In this document: piece by piece, positions 1 to 5,587 of the stretch
Position numbering within the stretch: position 1 is the stretch's first letter
Layout of the letters: each line of letters begins with the position of its first letter
Assembly: GCA_019415425.1 (NCBI GenBank)
Contig: DXZF01000063.1
Coordinates: 1 to 9,393 of the forward strand
Length of the DNA: 9,393 bases
Direction of reading: 5' to 3'
Source: Bacillota bacterium
GTDB lineage: Bacteria > Bacillota > Clostridia > Christensenellales > QAND01
Notes under the pieces: model-generated
Seen by the model: the letters and a program-made list of their open reading frames with translations, nothing else
Told to the model about the DNA's origin: nothing
Database searches by the model: none
Position numbers and translations under genes: made by a program

Positions 1-134
1 TCTCCGTCGCGGCTCAGGTGTACGTCCAGCTCCACCGCATGGGCATGCATCTGGTCCGCCAGCATAAAGGCCGGCATCGTGTTCTCGGGCGCATAGGCAC
101 TGGCTCCGCGGTGCGCCCAGATCAATGGTTTCAT
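1..134 (-). CDS. Glycerophosphodiester phosphodiesterase family protein, N-terminal fragment
   Basis: Only the first 44 codons are present; the gene runs off the left edge. The visible protein begins [19 protein letters not shown]. The HRG motif (H8, R9), the P-E-N-T motif (E17, N18) and the V-E-L-D-V-H segment (E35, D37) are the metal- and phosphate-binding signature of the GDPD TIM-barrel family. These enzymes hydrolyse glycerophosphodiesters, released from phospholipid turnover, to glycerol-3-phosphate and an alcohol. No signal peptide is present, so the enzyme is probably cytoplasmic, like UgpQ rather than periplasmic GlpQ (inference). The ATG at 134..132 is preceded by a GAGGAG site with 7-base spacing. 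The gene starts 20 bases after the thiN stop with no visible terminator between them, so it probably belongs to the same transcript. The family assignment is firm; the exact substrate is unknown. Confidence 0.9.
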   Translation of the reverse strand, partial: MKPLIWAHRGASAYAPENTMPAFMLADQMHAHAVELDVHLSRDG

Positions 135-141
135 TTTCCCG

Positions 142-147
142 CTCCTC
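142..147 (-). promoter_or_regulatory. Ribosome binding site of the phosphodiesterase gene
   Basis: On the minus strand the sequence GAGGAG lies 7 bases upstream of the ATG at 134..132. It sits in the 20-base gap after thiN and supports this start codon. No hairpin or T-run that could act as a terminator is visible in the gap. Confidence 0.75.
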
Positions 148-154
148 TCTTGGC

Positions 155-796
155 TTATGGTAGCGCGTGATAGAGAAGGCACAGTACCATTCCCCTATCC
201 ACGTCCACTTCCACTTCCTCCTGCGTGACGACATTGCTCACGCCCAGCGTATGCCCCATGGGCAGCGCCGCGTCTGTAAGCGGATACGACGCCCCTGCCA
301 GGCGCGCAATGTGGGTATCCGGCAACAGGGGGATGAGTGAAAACGTCTTGCCCTGCTGGCCGTGCAGCACCAGCGTATCCCGCGTTGCATAGACACTGGC
401 AGGGCCCGTCTCCATTGCGGGCTGTACGCCGTGCTGGCACAGATACATCAGACAGTGCATGTTGCCCAGGCTGTGGTCCATGCGCTGTCCAAAACCTCCG
501 ACGAACGCAACCTGCGTTGCGCCCCTTTGCAGCGCGATCTCACAGGCTTCAAACGTATCCGTCATGTCCTTGCGGCAGGGCAACTGCCGGATGTTCAGGT
601 GCTGCTCGCGCAACTGCGCCAGCGTCTGTTGCGAAATGGAGTCCATATCCCCCACCAGCACATCCGGTACGATCCCGTGCAACAGCGCCCGATCAGCCGC
701 GCCATCGCAGCACAGCACCAGCGCCGCATCGGCAACCGCCGCCTGTACGCGATCCTGCGTGGGCCAATCCCCACCCGTCAAAATGGCGATTTTCAT
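155..796 (-). CDS. thiN: Thiamine pyrophosphokinase
   Basis: This 213-residue cytoplasmic enzyme transfers pyrophosphate from ATP to thiamine, giving thiamine diphosphate directly. Visible signatures are DGAAD (31-35), [10 protein letters not shown] (44-53) with its acidic metal-binding residues, K-D-M-T-D-T (76-81), [10 protein letters not shown] (100-109) in the nucleotide/catalytic region, and V-S-N (187-189) in the C-terminal thiamine-binding domain. The length is normal for the family. The frame stays open upstream to 991, but those 65 codons lie inside rpe and give a low-complexity Arg/Gly-rich peptide. The ATG at 796..794, starting [10 protein letters not shown], fits the family N-terminus and lies 2 bases after the rpe stop, with GGGGA just ahead of it. 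There is no room for a TPP riboswitch, so any thiamine control would have to act elsewhere. Its place after rpe matches B. subtilis yloS. Confidence 0.95.
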   Translation of the reverse strand: MKIAILTGGDWPTQDRVQAAVADAALVLCCDGAADRALLHGIVPDVLVGDMDSISQQTLAQLREQHLNIRQLPCRKDMTDTFEACEIALQRGATQVAFVGGFGQRMDHSLGNMHCLMYLCQHGVQPAMETGPASVYATRDTLVLHGQQGKTFSLIPLLPDTHIARLAGASYPLTDAALPMGHTLGVSNVVTQEEVEVDVDRGMVLCLLYHALP

Positions 797-798
797 CT

Positions 799-1446
799 CT
801 ATCCCCGTCTGAGCGCCGCAATGGCCTTGGCCTTGCTCTTGGCGCCGAACACCGCGCTTCCCGCAACCAGCGTATCCGCGCCCTTGGCCACCACGAGCTT
901 GACCGTCTCCAGATTGATGCCCCCGTCCACCTGCACGCGCAGATTGGGCCGGCTGCACATCTGGCGCACCTGTTCGATTTTCTCCAGGCACTCCGGCATA
1001 AATGCCTGCCCGCCAAAGCCCGGCTGTACCGTCATCACCAGTACCATGTCCACCTTATCCAGTACCGGCAACAGCGCCAGCACCGGTGTCTGGGGGCAGA
1101 TGGCTACGCCCGCGCGCATGCCAAACTTGTGGATGAGATCGATGGTGTGCGTCAACTGCGATTCCGTTTCCGCGTGTACCGTGACGATATCGGCCCCGGC
1201 GTTTGCAAACGACTCGATGTGGCGGCTGGCTTCATTGACCATCATGTGCACGTCGATCGGGTGCTCGGTATACGGGCGGATCGCGGCCACCGTGCCGTGG
1301 CCAAAGGTGATGTTGGGCACAAAGTTGCCGTCCATGACGTCGACATGGATCCAGTCCGCACCGGCGAGTTCAAGCTCTGCCACTTCCCGGCCCAGCAGGG
1401 CAAAGTCGGCGGAGAGGATGGATGGACAAACGACAATATCATTCAT
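799..1446 (-). CDS. rpe: Ribulose-phosphate 3-epimerase
   Basis: The 215-residue TIM-barrel enzyme interconverts ribulose-5-phosphate and xylulose-5-phosphate in the pentose phosphate pathway. The start C-P-S-I-L-S-A-D-F (7-15), H34-V-D36-V-M-D-G, H67 in D-V-H-M-M-V, and D174 in V-D-G-G-I-N supply the four expected metal ligands and the two catalytic aspartates. P-G-F-G-G-Q (142-147) and the C-terminal L-V-A-G-S-A-V-F form the phosphate-binding part. The length is typical. Two loops differ slightly from the common form: C-P-Q-T-P at 117-121, where N-P-x-T-P is usual, and V-Q-P-G-F at 140-144. The ATG at 1446..1444 lies inside the end of rsgA (8-base overlap, with an ATGAATGA arrangement) and has a strong GGAGGAA site 5 bases upstream. 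Confidence 0.97.
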   Translation of the reverse strand: MNDIVVCPSILSADFALLGREVAELELAGADWIHVDVMDGNFVPNITFGHGTVAAIRPYTEHPIDVHMMVNEASRHIESFANAGADIVTVHAETESQLTHTIDLIHKFGMRAGVAICPQTPVLALLPVLDKVDMVLVMTVQPGFGGQAFMPECLEKIEQVRQMCSRPNLRVQVDGGINLETVKLVVAKGADTLVAGSAVFGAKSKAKAIAALRRG

Positions 1447-2320
1447 AGCGGTTCCTCCATTTATGTTGAACTTGTTCCAATAGCGTCACATAGCGCGCAT
1501 ACCGAGATTGCGGGATGGCCCCCGCCTCGACGGCTGCCTTTACCGCACAGCCGGGTTCGTGGTGGTGCACACAGCCCGTAAAGCGGCATTGCCCCAGATA
1601 GGGGGCAAACTCCGGCACCAGTTCCATCAGTTGCTGTGGTTCCATCAGCGGCAATTCCATCAGGCTGAAGCCCGGCGTGTCCACAATCATACCGCCGCTT
1701 TGCGTGCAGATCAATTCCGCATGGCGCGTGGTGTGCCTGCCACGGCCCGTCTTTTGGCTCAACGCCCCGGTCTGTAACGCTTTTTCCGGCAACAGCATGT
1801 TGACCAGACTGGTCTTGCCCACCCCGGATTGCCCGGCAAAACAGCAGATGCGCCCGGAGGCAAGCCGCTGCAACGCTTCCTGCCCCTGTCCCGTCTTGGT
1901 ACTGACGCACAGCGGCGTAAAGGACGCATAATCGTGCAAAAACGCCTCTCTCTGCTGCGCTTGGATGAGCTCACACTTGTTGAGCACCGCCACAACCCGG
2001 ATATCGTTTGCCATGGCGTTGGCACACAGCTTATCCAATAGCAGATAGTCGGGCGGCGGATTCTGTGCGCTGATCACGGCAAAGAGCAGATCTACATTGG
2101 CCACTTTGGGCCGCAGCAGCAGATTGCGTCGCGGCAGCAGCTCTCCCATGGCGCCATCCACGCCCGGCTCGGGCGGTACAAAGCGCACGATATCCCCGGG
2201 CCACGGCGTCTGCTCCTGCGCGCGAAACTTTCCGCGCGCCTTGAGCACACATTGCTTGTCCTTGTCGTACAGGACGGTATAGTAACCGCCCACGCCCTTT
2301 AAGATCACGCCCTGCTTCAT
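1439..2320 (-). CDS. rsgA: Small-subunit assembly GTPase RsgA (YloQ/CpgA)
   Basis: This 293-residue circularly permuted GTPase binds the 30S subunit late in assembly and releases on GTP hydrolysis. An N-terminal OB-fold (about 1-70) is followed by G motifs in permuted order: G4 N-K-C-E (114-117), G1 P-loop G-Q-S-G-V-G-K-T (163-170), the switch-I segment G-R-G-R-H-T-T-R-H (192-200) and G3 D-T-P-G (214-217). A C-terminal zinc-binding site uses C245, C250, H252 and C258. The G4 motif ends in Glu rather than the usual Asp, a conservative change. The ATG at 2320..2318 overlaps the prkC stop in ATGA. No Shine-Dalgarno sequence precedes it, so translation probably depends on ribosomes finishing prkC. 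In B. subtilis the orthologue CpgA is phosphorylated by PrkC, so this neighbour is a plausible kinase substrate. Confidence 0.97.
   Translation of the reverse strand: MKQGVILKGVGGYYTVLYDKDKQCVLKARGKFRAQEQTPWPGDIVRFVPPEPGVDGAMGELLPRRNLLLRPKVANVDLLFAVISAQNPPPDYLLLDKLCANAMANDIRVVAVLNKCELIQAQQREAFLHDYASFTPLCVSTKTGQGQEALQRLASGRICCFAGQSGVGKTSLVNMLLPEKALQTGALSQKTGRGRHTTRHAELICTQSGGMIVDTPGFSLMELPLMEPQQLMELVPEFAPYLGQCRFTGCVHHHEPGCAVKAAVEAGAIPQSRYARYVTLLEQVQHKWRNRYE
1452..1458 (-). promoter_or_regulatory. Ribosome binding site of rpe
   Basis: GGAGGAA on the minus strand, 5 bases before the rpe ATG and embedded in the last codons of rsgA. It fixes the rpe start within the 8-base overlap and suggests that ribosomes can load on rpe directly as well as by coupling from rsgA. 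Confidence 0.75.
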
Positions 2321-3801
2321 GGAATCATCATCGCCGAAGAGGGCAGTGTATCCGAAAGCGGTCTGGCGCCCTCACGGGTGACGTATATGTCTACGTCATC
2401 CCCTTTGGGCACCGAGGCATCCTGCGTCGGCTGTTGGCGCACGACGATGCCGTCCGCCCTGTCCGGCACCGATACCTCGATGATATTGCCCAGCTTTAAC
2501 CCGGCCGCGTCCAGCGCTTCAATCGCCTGTTCGACCGTCCTGCCGGTGAGGTCGGGCACGAGAATCTGCTCCGGTCCGGTACTGACCACAATGCGCACGT
2601 TGGTCCTCTCCCGAACGAGCGTCCCAGGCTCCTCACTCTGTGAGATGACATGATCCTCCGGCACGGTGTCGCTGCTGGCATAGGTAATGGTGACCTGCAG
2701 CTGTGCCTCGATGAGCTCATTCTGTGCGGCGGCAGAGTTGAGATTGCGCACCTCGGGCACGGCGATCAGATCGCCGCTGCTGTTGCTGAGCATTGCCTGC
2801 CCCATGAAAAACAACGTGAGCAGGATGCAAAAGACCGTTGTGATCAAAATGGCGATATGGGCAATATTCTTTTTGGGCGAACGGTCGTGCCTTTGCTCTG
2901 CGTGCTCCTCTTTCTTTTCCGCTTCTTCCCGAAAGACCGGACGCTGCCCGTCTTCGGGCAGGTCGGCAAAATGGCCGTCCGGCAGCAACAGGCTGCGATG
3001 TAGATCCTCGGCAAAGGCGCTCGGGCTCTCGTAGCGCAGCGCGGCATCCTTGGCGCACGCCTTGAGGATACAGGCGCTGAGGCTGTAAGGGATCTCGGGG
3101 TCCACTTCGCAGGCGGGCACCATCGGCTCCTGTATATGCTTGAGGGCCACCGAAACGGTGGTATCGGCATCAAAGGGCAATTGGCCCGTGAGCATCTCAT
3201 ACAGCGTGATGCCCAGGGAATAGATGTCGGTCTTTTCATCGATTTCCTTGCCCTGGGCCTGTTCCGGGGCAATGTAGTGTACCGAGCCCAGCACATTTTC
3301 GCCCGAGAGCGTGACGGTAGCGCTGCCGGCCACCTTGGCGATGCCAAAGTCGGTCATTTTGACCTTGCCCTCTTTGGTGATCATCACATTGTGCGGTTTG
3401 ATATCGCGGTGAATCACCCCATCATCGTGTGCGGTTTGCAGACCCGCGCACAGATCGATCATGATCTGCACGGCCTCCTTGACCGGCAGTTTGCCCTTTT
3501 GCTGCAAGTACTCCTTGAGCGTAGGCCCCTCCACCAATTCCATGACGATATAGTGGATATCCCCATCGCACCCCACGTTGTACACCTGGACGATATTGGG
3601 ATGATAGATCTTCATCATCGCATACGCTTCGCGCTGGAAGCGGCGCAAAAACTCGCTGTCTTTCACGTACTGCTCGCGCAGCACCTTCATGGCTACCTTT
3701 TGCTGCGACTTGAGATCGACCGCCCGGTAGATGATCGCCATACCGCCCTGGCCGATCTCGGCTTCAATCTGGTATCGGCCTGAAATCACGCGTCCTATCA
3801 A
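2317..3801 (-). CDS. prkC: PASTA-domain Ser/Thr protein kinase (Stk1/PrkC type)
   Basis: A 494-residue single-pass membrane kinase that senses cell-wall fragments outside and phosphorylates proteins inside. The kinase domain (about 8-270) has the glycine loop G-Q-G-G-M (17-21), lysine K39 in V-A-M-K-V, the catalytic loop H-R-D-I-K-P-H-N (131-138, catalytic D133), D-F-G (151-153), an activation loop with T162, T164 and S166, and A-P-E (178-180). A charged juxtamembrane stretch (288-311) leads to one transmembrane helix (about 312-335). Two PASTA domains follow (about 345-409 and 412-477), then a 16-residue tail. B. subtilis PrkC is longer, with three PASTA repeats. The start is TTG at 3801..3799, overlapping the stp stop (TTGA), with AAGGGGGTG about 7 bases upstream; the first in-frame ATG falls inside the glycine loop and would break the domain. 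Confidence 0.96.
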   Translation of the reverse strand: MIGRVISGRYQIEAEIGQGGMAIIYRAVDLKSQQKVAMKVLREQYVKDSEFLRRFQREAYAMMKIYHPNIVQVYNVGCDGDIHYIVMELVEGPTLKEYLQQKGKLPVKEAVQIMIDLCAGLQTAHDDGVIHRDIKPHNVMITKEGKVKMTDFGIAKVAGSATVTLSGENVLGSVHYIAPEQAQGKEIDEKTDIYSLGITLYEMLTGQLPFDADTTVSVALKHIQEPMVPACEVDPEIPYSLSACILKACAKDAALRYESPSAFAEDLHRSLLLPDGHFADLPEDGQRPVFREEAEKKEEHAEQRHDRSPKKNIAHIAILITTVFCILLTLFFMGQAMLSNSSGDLIAVPEVRNLNSAAAQNELIEAQLQVTITYASSDTVPEDHVISQSEEPGTLVRERTNVRIVVSTGPEQILVPDLTGRTVEQAIEALDAAGLKLGNIIEVSVPDRADGIVVRQQPTQDASVPKGDDVDIYVTREGARPLSDTLPSSAMMIP

Positions 3802-4556
3802 GCCGATTCACCCCCTTGATGCTCCCCGACACATACGCTGATGTTGTCGCTTCCGCCCCGGGACAGCGCCAGCTCCACCAGCAAGTCGCACAATTGCTGT
3901 GGGGTGTTTTGTTCTTTCATATATTGTTCGATTTCTTCGTCGGTGACATGGTTGGTCAGCCCGTCCGAGCAGATCAGAAAGCGATCGCCCTTGTGCCACG
4001 GCTGTTCAAAGATATCCGGCGCCTGTGCGCGCTGCGTGCCCAGCGCGCGCGTAATGATGTTGCGCTGCGGATGAATGGCCGCCTCCTGTTCGGTCAGGAT
4101 ACCGCTCTGTACCAGCTCCTGCACCAGCGTATGGTCACGCGTGATGCGTTGCAGGCAGCCATCGGTCAACAGATAGGCGCGCGAATCGCCCATGTGCGCC
4201 ACATAGATGCAATCGGGCAGGCACAGGGCCGCGGTGAGCGTGGTGCCCATGCCCGAAAACTTTTCACCCTGCCTGGCGAGATAGTAGATCTTGTCGTTGG
4301 TAATGGCGACGCTTTCACTCAGGAATTTGACGGGCTCCGTCTGTGCCCGCTCTTCTGCTCCGGGTTGCTGTAACAGGTTGAGCAGCGATTTGATGGCCAT
4401 GGCACTGGCCACCTCGCCGGCATTGTGGCCGCCCATGCCGTCGGCCACCGCCATCAGAAAGGCAGGGCCCTTGTACTTGTGCGGCGCGGGCACATAGACG
4501 CTGTCTTCGTTGAGTTCGCGAATCTTTCCGCGATGCGTGCTGCTTGCAAAAATCAT
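3798..4556 (-). CDS. prpC: PP2C-type Ser/Thr protein phosphatase (PrpC/Stp)
   Basis: This 252-residue soluble, metal-dependent phosphatase removes phosphates placed by the neighbouring PASTA kinase. PP2C motifs are all present: R13-E-L-N-E-D18, V-A-D-G-M-G-G-H (37-44) with metal ligands D39 and G40, G-M-G-T-T-L (102-107), H-M-G-D-S-R-A-Y (121-128), C-S-D-G-L-T (196-201, D198) and G-G-S-D-N-I-S-V (234-241, D237). There is no membrane segment or extra domain. The open frame begins 17 codons earlier, but those codons lie within rlmN; the ATG at 4556..4554 (MIFASSTHRG) overlaps the rlmN stop in ATGA and has GGGGGAG 5 bases upstream. It overlaps prkC by 4 bases, so kinase and phosphatase should be made together. 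The gene is called prpC, stp or pppL in different species. Confidence 0.96.
   Translation of the reverse strand: MIFASSTHRGKIRELNEDSVYVPAPHKYKGPAFLMAVADGMGGHNAGEVASAMAIKSLLNLLQQPGAEERAQTEPVKFLSESVAITNDKIYYLARQGEKFSGMGTTLTAALCLPDCIYVAHMGDSRAYLLTDGCLQRITRDHTLVQELVQSGILTEQEAAIHPQRNIITRALGTQRAQAPDIFEQPWHKGDRFLICSDGLTNHVTDEEIEQYMKEQNTPQQLCDLLVELALSRGGSDNISVCVGEHQGGESA
3809..3817 (-). promoter_or_regulatory. Ribosome binding site that fixes the prkC TTG start
   Basis: AAGGGGGTG on the minus strand, close to the ideal anti-16S sequence, lies 7 bases before TTG at 3801..3799. It supports TTG rather than the in-frame GTG four codons later, or the ATG at codon 21, which is too late for the kinase fold. 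Confidence 0.7.
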
Positions 4557-5587
4557 GCGTTCTCCCCCATGGTATCCGTCATTCGGCGCAGGCGCAATTG
4601 CCCGCATGCTCCCTGTACGTCGCTTCCCAACGTGCGGCGCACCGTGACGGATGCGCCCATCTCATTTAAGATTGTATAAAACCGCTCCACTGCCTTGGGC
4701 GAGGGCGTCTGAAGGCCTTGCAGGTCGCCGTTGAGCGGAATCAGGTTGATGTGTTTGCGCATGTGCGCCGTCAGGCGCGCCAGTTTGCGCGCTGCCTCGG
4801 GCGTATCGTTGATTCCCCGGATCAGGATGTATTCAAACACTACGCGGCGCGCCGTGGCCCGTTCATAGCGTCTGGCAGCGGCCACCACTTCATCCACTGT
4901 GTACTTGCGCGCGATGGGCATGATCTGTCTGCGCGTCTCGTCGTCGCTGGCGTGCAGCGAGATGCACAGCGTGATGGGCAGCCCTTCCGCAGCCAGGCGG
5001 TCGATCTGTGGCACCAGTCCGCAGGTGGACAGCGAGACGTTTCGCAAAGAGAGGTTCAACCCCTTCTCCTGAGAAGCCAAGCGCAAAAACTTCACGACGT
5101 GGTCGTAGTTGTCCAGTGGCTCTCCGCAGCCCATGAGCACGAAGTGGTTGAACGGACGTTCCCCGCCGTGGTATCGGATGACGGCGTACAGCTGGCCCAG
5201 CATCTCCCCGGCCGTGAGGTTGCGCACAAGGCCTTTGACGCCACTGGCGCAAAACGCACAGCCCATCCGGCATCCCGCCTGGGTAGAGACGCACAGAGAG
5301 CCGCCGTAGCGATACTGCATCAAAACCCCCTCTACGGCATGGCCATCTTCGCACACGTACAGGTATTTTTCGCTTCCGTCCCTGGCCGTATGGCATTCTG
5401 CGATGCGCACGCCGCCCGTGCCCATCTGGGCAAGCGTTTGGCGCAGCGACTGCGGGAGGTTGGTCATCTCCTCGATGGCAGCGCCTTTGGTGCACCACTG
5501 TACGACCTGTTGGGCGCGAAAGGGCTTTTGACCGATCGACTGCAGATAGTCCGACAATTCGTCGTACGAGAGATCGTAGAGTTTCAT
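4553..5587 (-). CDS. rlmN: Dual-specificity radical SAM methyltransferase RlmN (23S rRNA A2503 / tRNA A37)
   Basis: A 344-residue radical SAM enzyme that makes 2-methyladenosine at 23S rRNA position 2503, near the peptide exit tunnel, and at position 37 of some tRNAs. The 4Fe-4S/SAM motif C-R-M-G-C-A-F-C is at 106-113 (C106, C110, C113). V-E-G-V-L-M (85-90) holds the conserved Glu87. G-S-D-V-Q-G-A-C-G-Q-L (321-331) contains C328, the methyl-carrying cysteine, and C113 is followed by A-S as usual. The S-T-Q-A-G-C lead-in at 101-106 is typical. The GEP motif reads G-C-G-E-P-L (153-158), with Cys where many homologues have Met (or Ser in some clostridia). The frame is open 18 codons further upstream inside rsmB, but MKLYDLSYDE at 5587..5585 fits the family and overlaps the rsmB stop in ATGA. 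A modest GGTGAG lies just upstream. Confidence 0.96.
   Translation of the reverse strand: MKLYDLSYDELSDYLQSIGQKPFRAQQVVQWCTKGAAIEEMTNLPQSLRQTLAQMGTGGVRIAECHTARDGSEKYLYVCEDGHAVEGVLMQYRYGGSLCVSTQAGCRMGCAFCASGVKGLVRNLTAGEMLGQLYAVIRYHGGERPFNHFVLMGCGEPLDNYDHVVKFLRLASQEKGLNLSLRNVSLSTCGLVPQIDRLAAEGLPITLCISLHASDDETRRQIMPIARKYTVDEVVAAARRYERATARRVVFEYILIRGINDTPEAARKLARLTAHMRKHINLIPLNGDLQGLQTPSPKAVERFYTILNEMGASVTVRRTLGSDVQGACGQLRLRRMTDTMGENA
4562..4568 (-). promoter_or_regulatory. Ribosome binding site of prpC/stp
   Basis: GGGGGAG on the minus strand, 5 bases before the ATG at 4556..4554 and inside the last codons of rlmN. It favours this start over the in-frame start 17 codons upstream. Confidence 0.65.

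Noticed and set aside
135..154. A possible terminator or TPP riboswitch around thiN
   Set aside because: The flanking gaps are 20 and 2 bases, too short for a riboswitch, and no hairpin plus T-run is present.
797..991. A 65-codon N-terminal extension of ThiN
   Set aside because: The extension is an Arg/Gly/Gln-rich read-through of rpe in another frame; the family N-terminus starts at the ATG at 796..794.
337..1581. Two long plus-strand open frames (414 and 373 codons) opposite thiN and rpe
   Set aside because: They overlap each other and two clear minus-strand enzymes, have no known motifs, and show the composition of GC-driven shadow frames.
4656..4682. An AT-rich stretch in rlmN with a TACAAT -10-like sequence
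   Set aside because: No -35-like hexamer lies 16-18 bases upstream, and the sequence is explained by F-Y-T-I-L-N codons.
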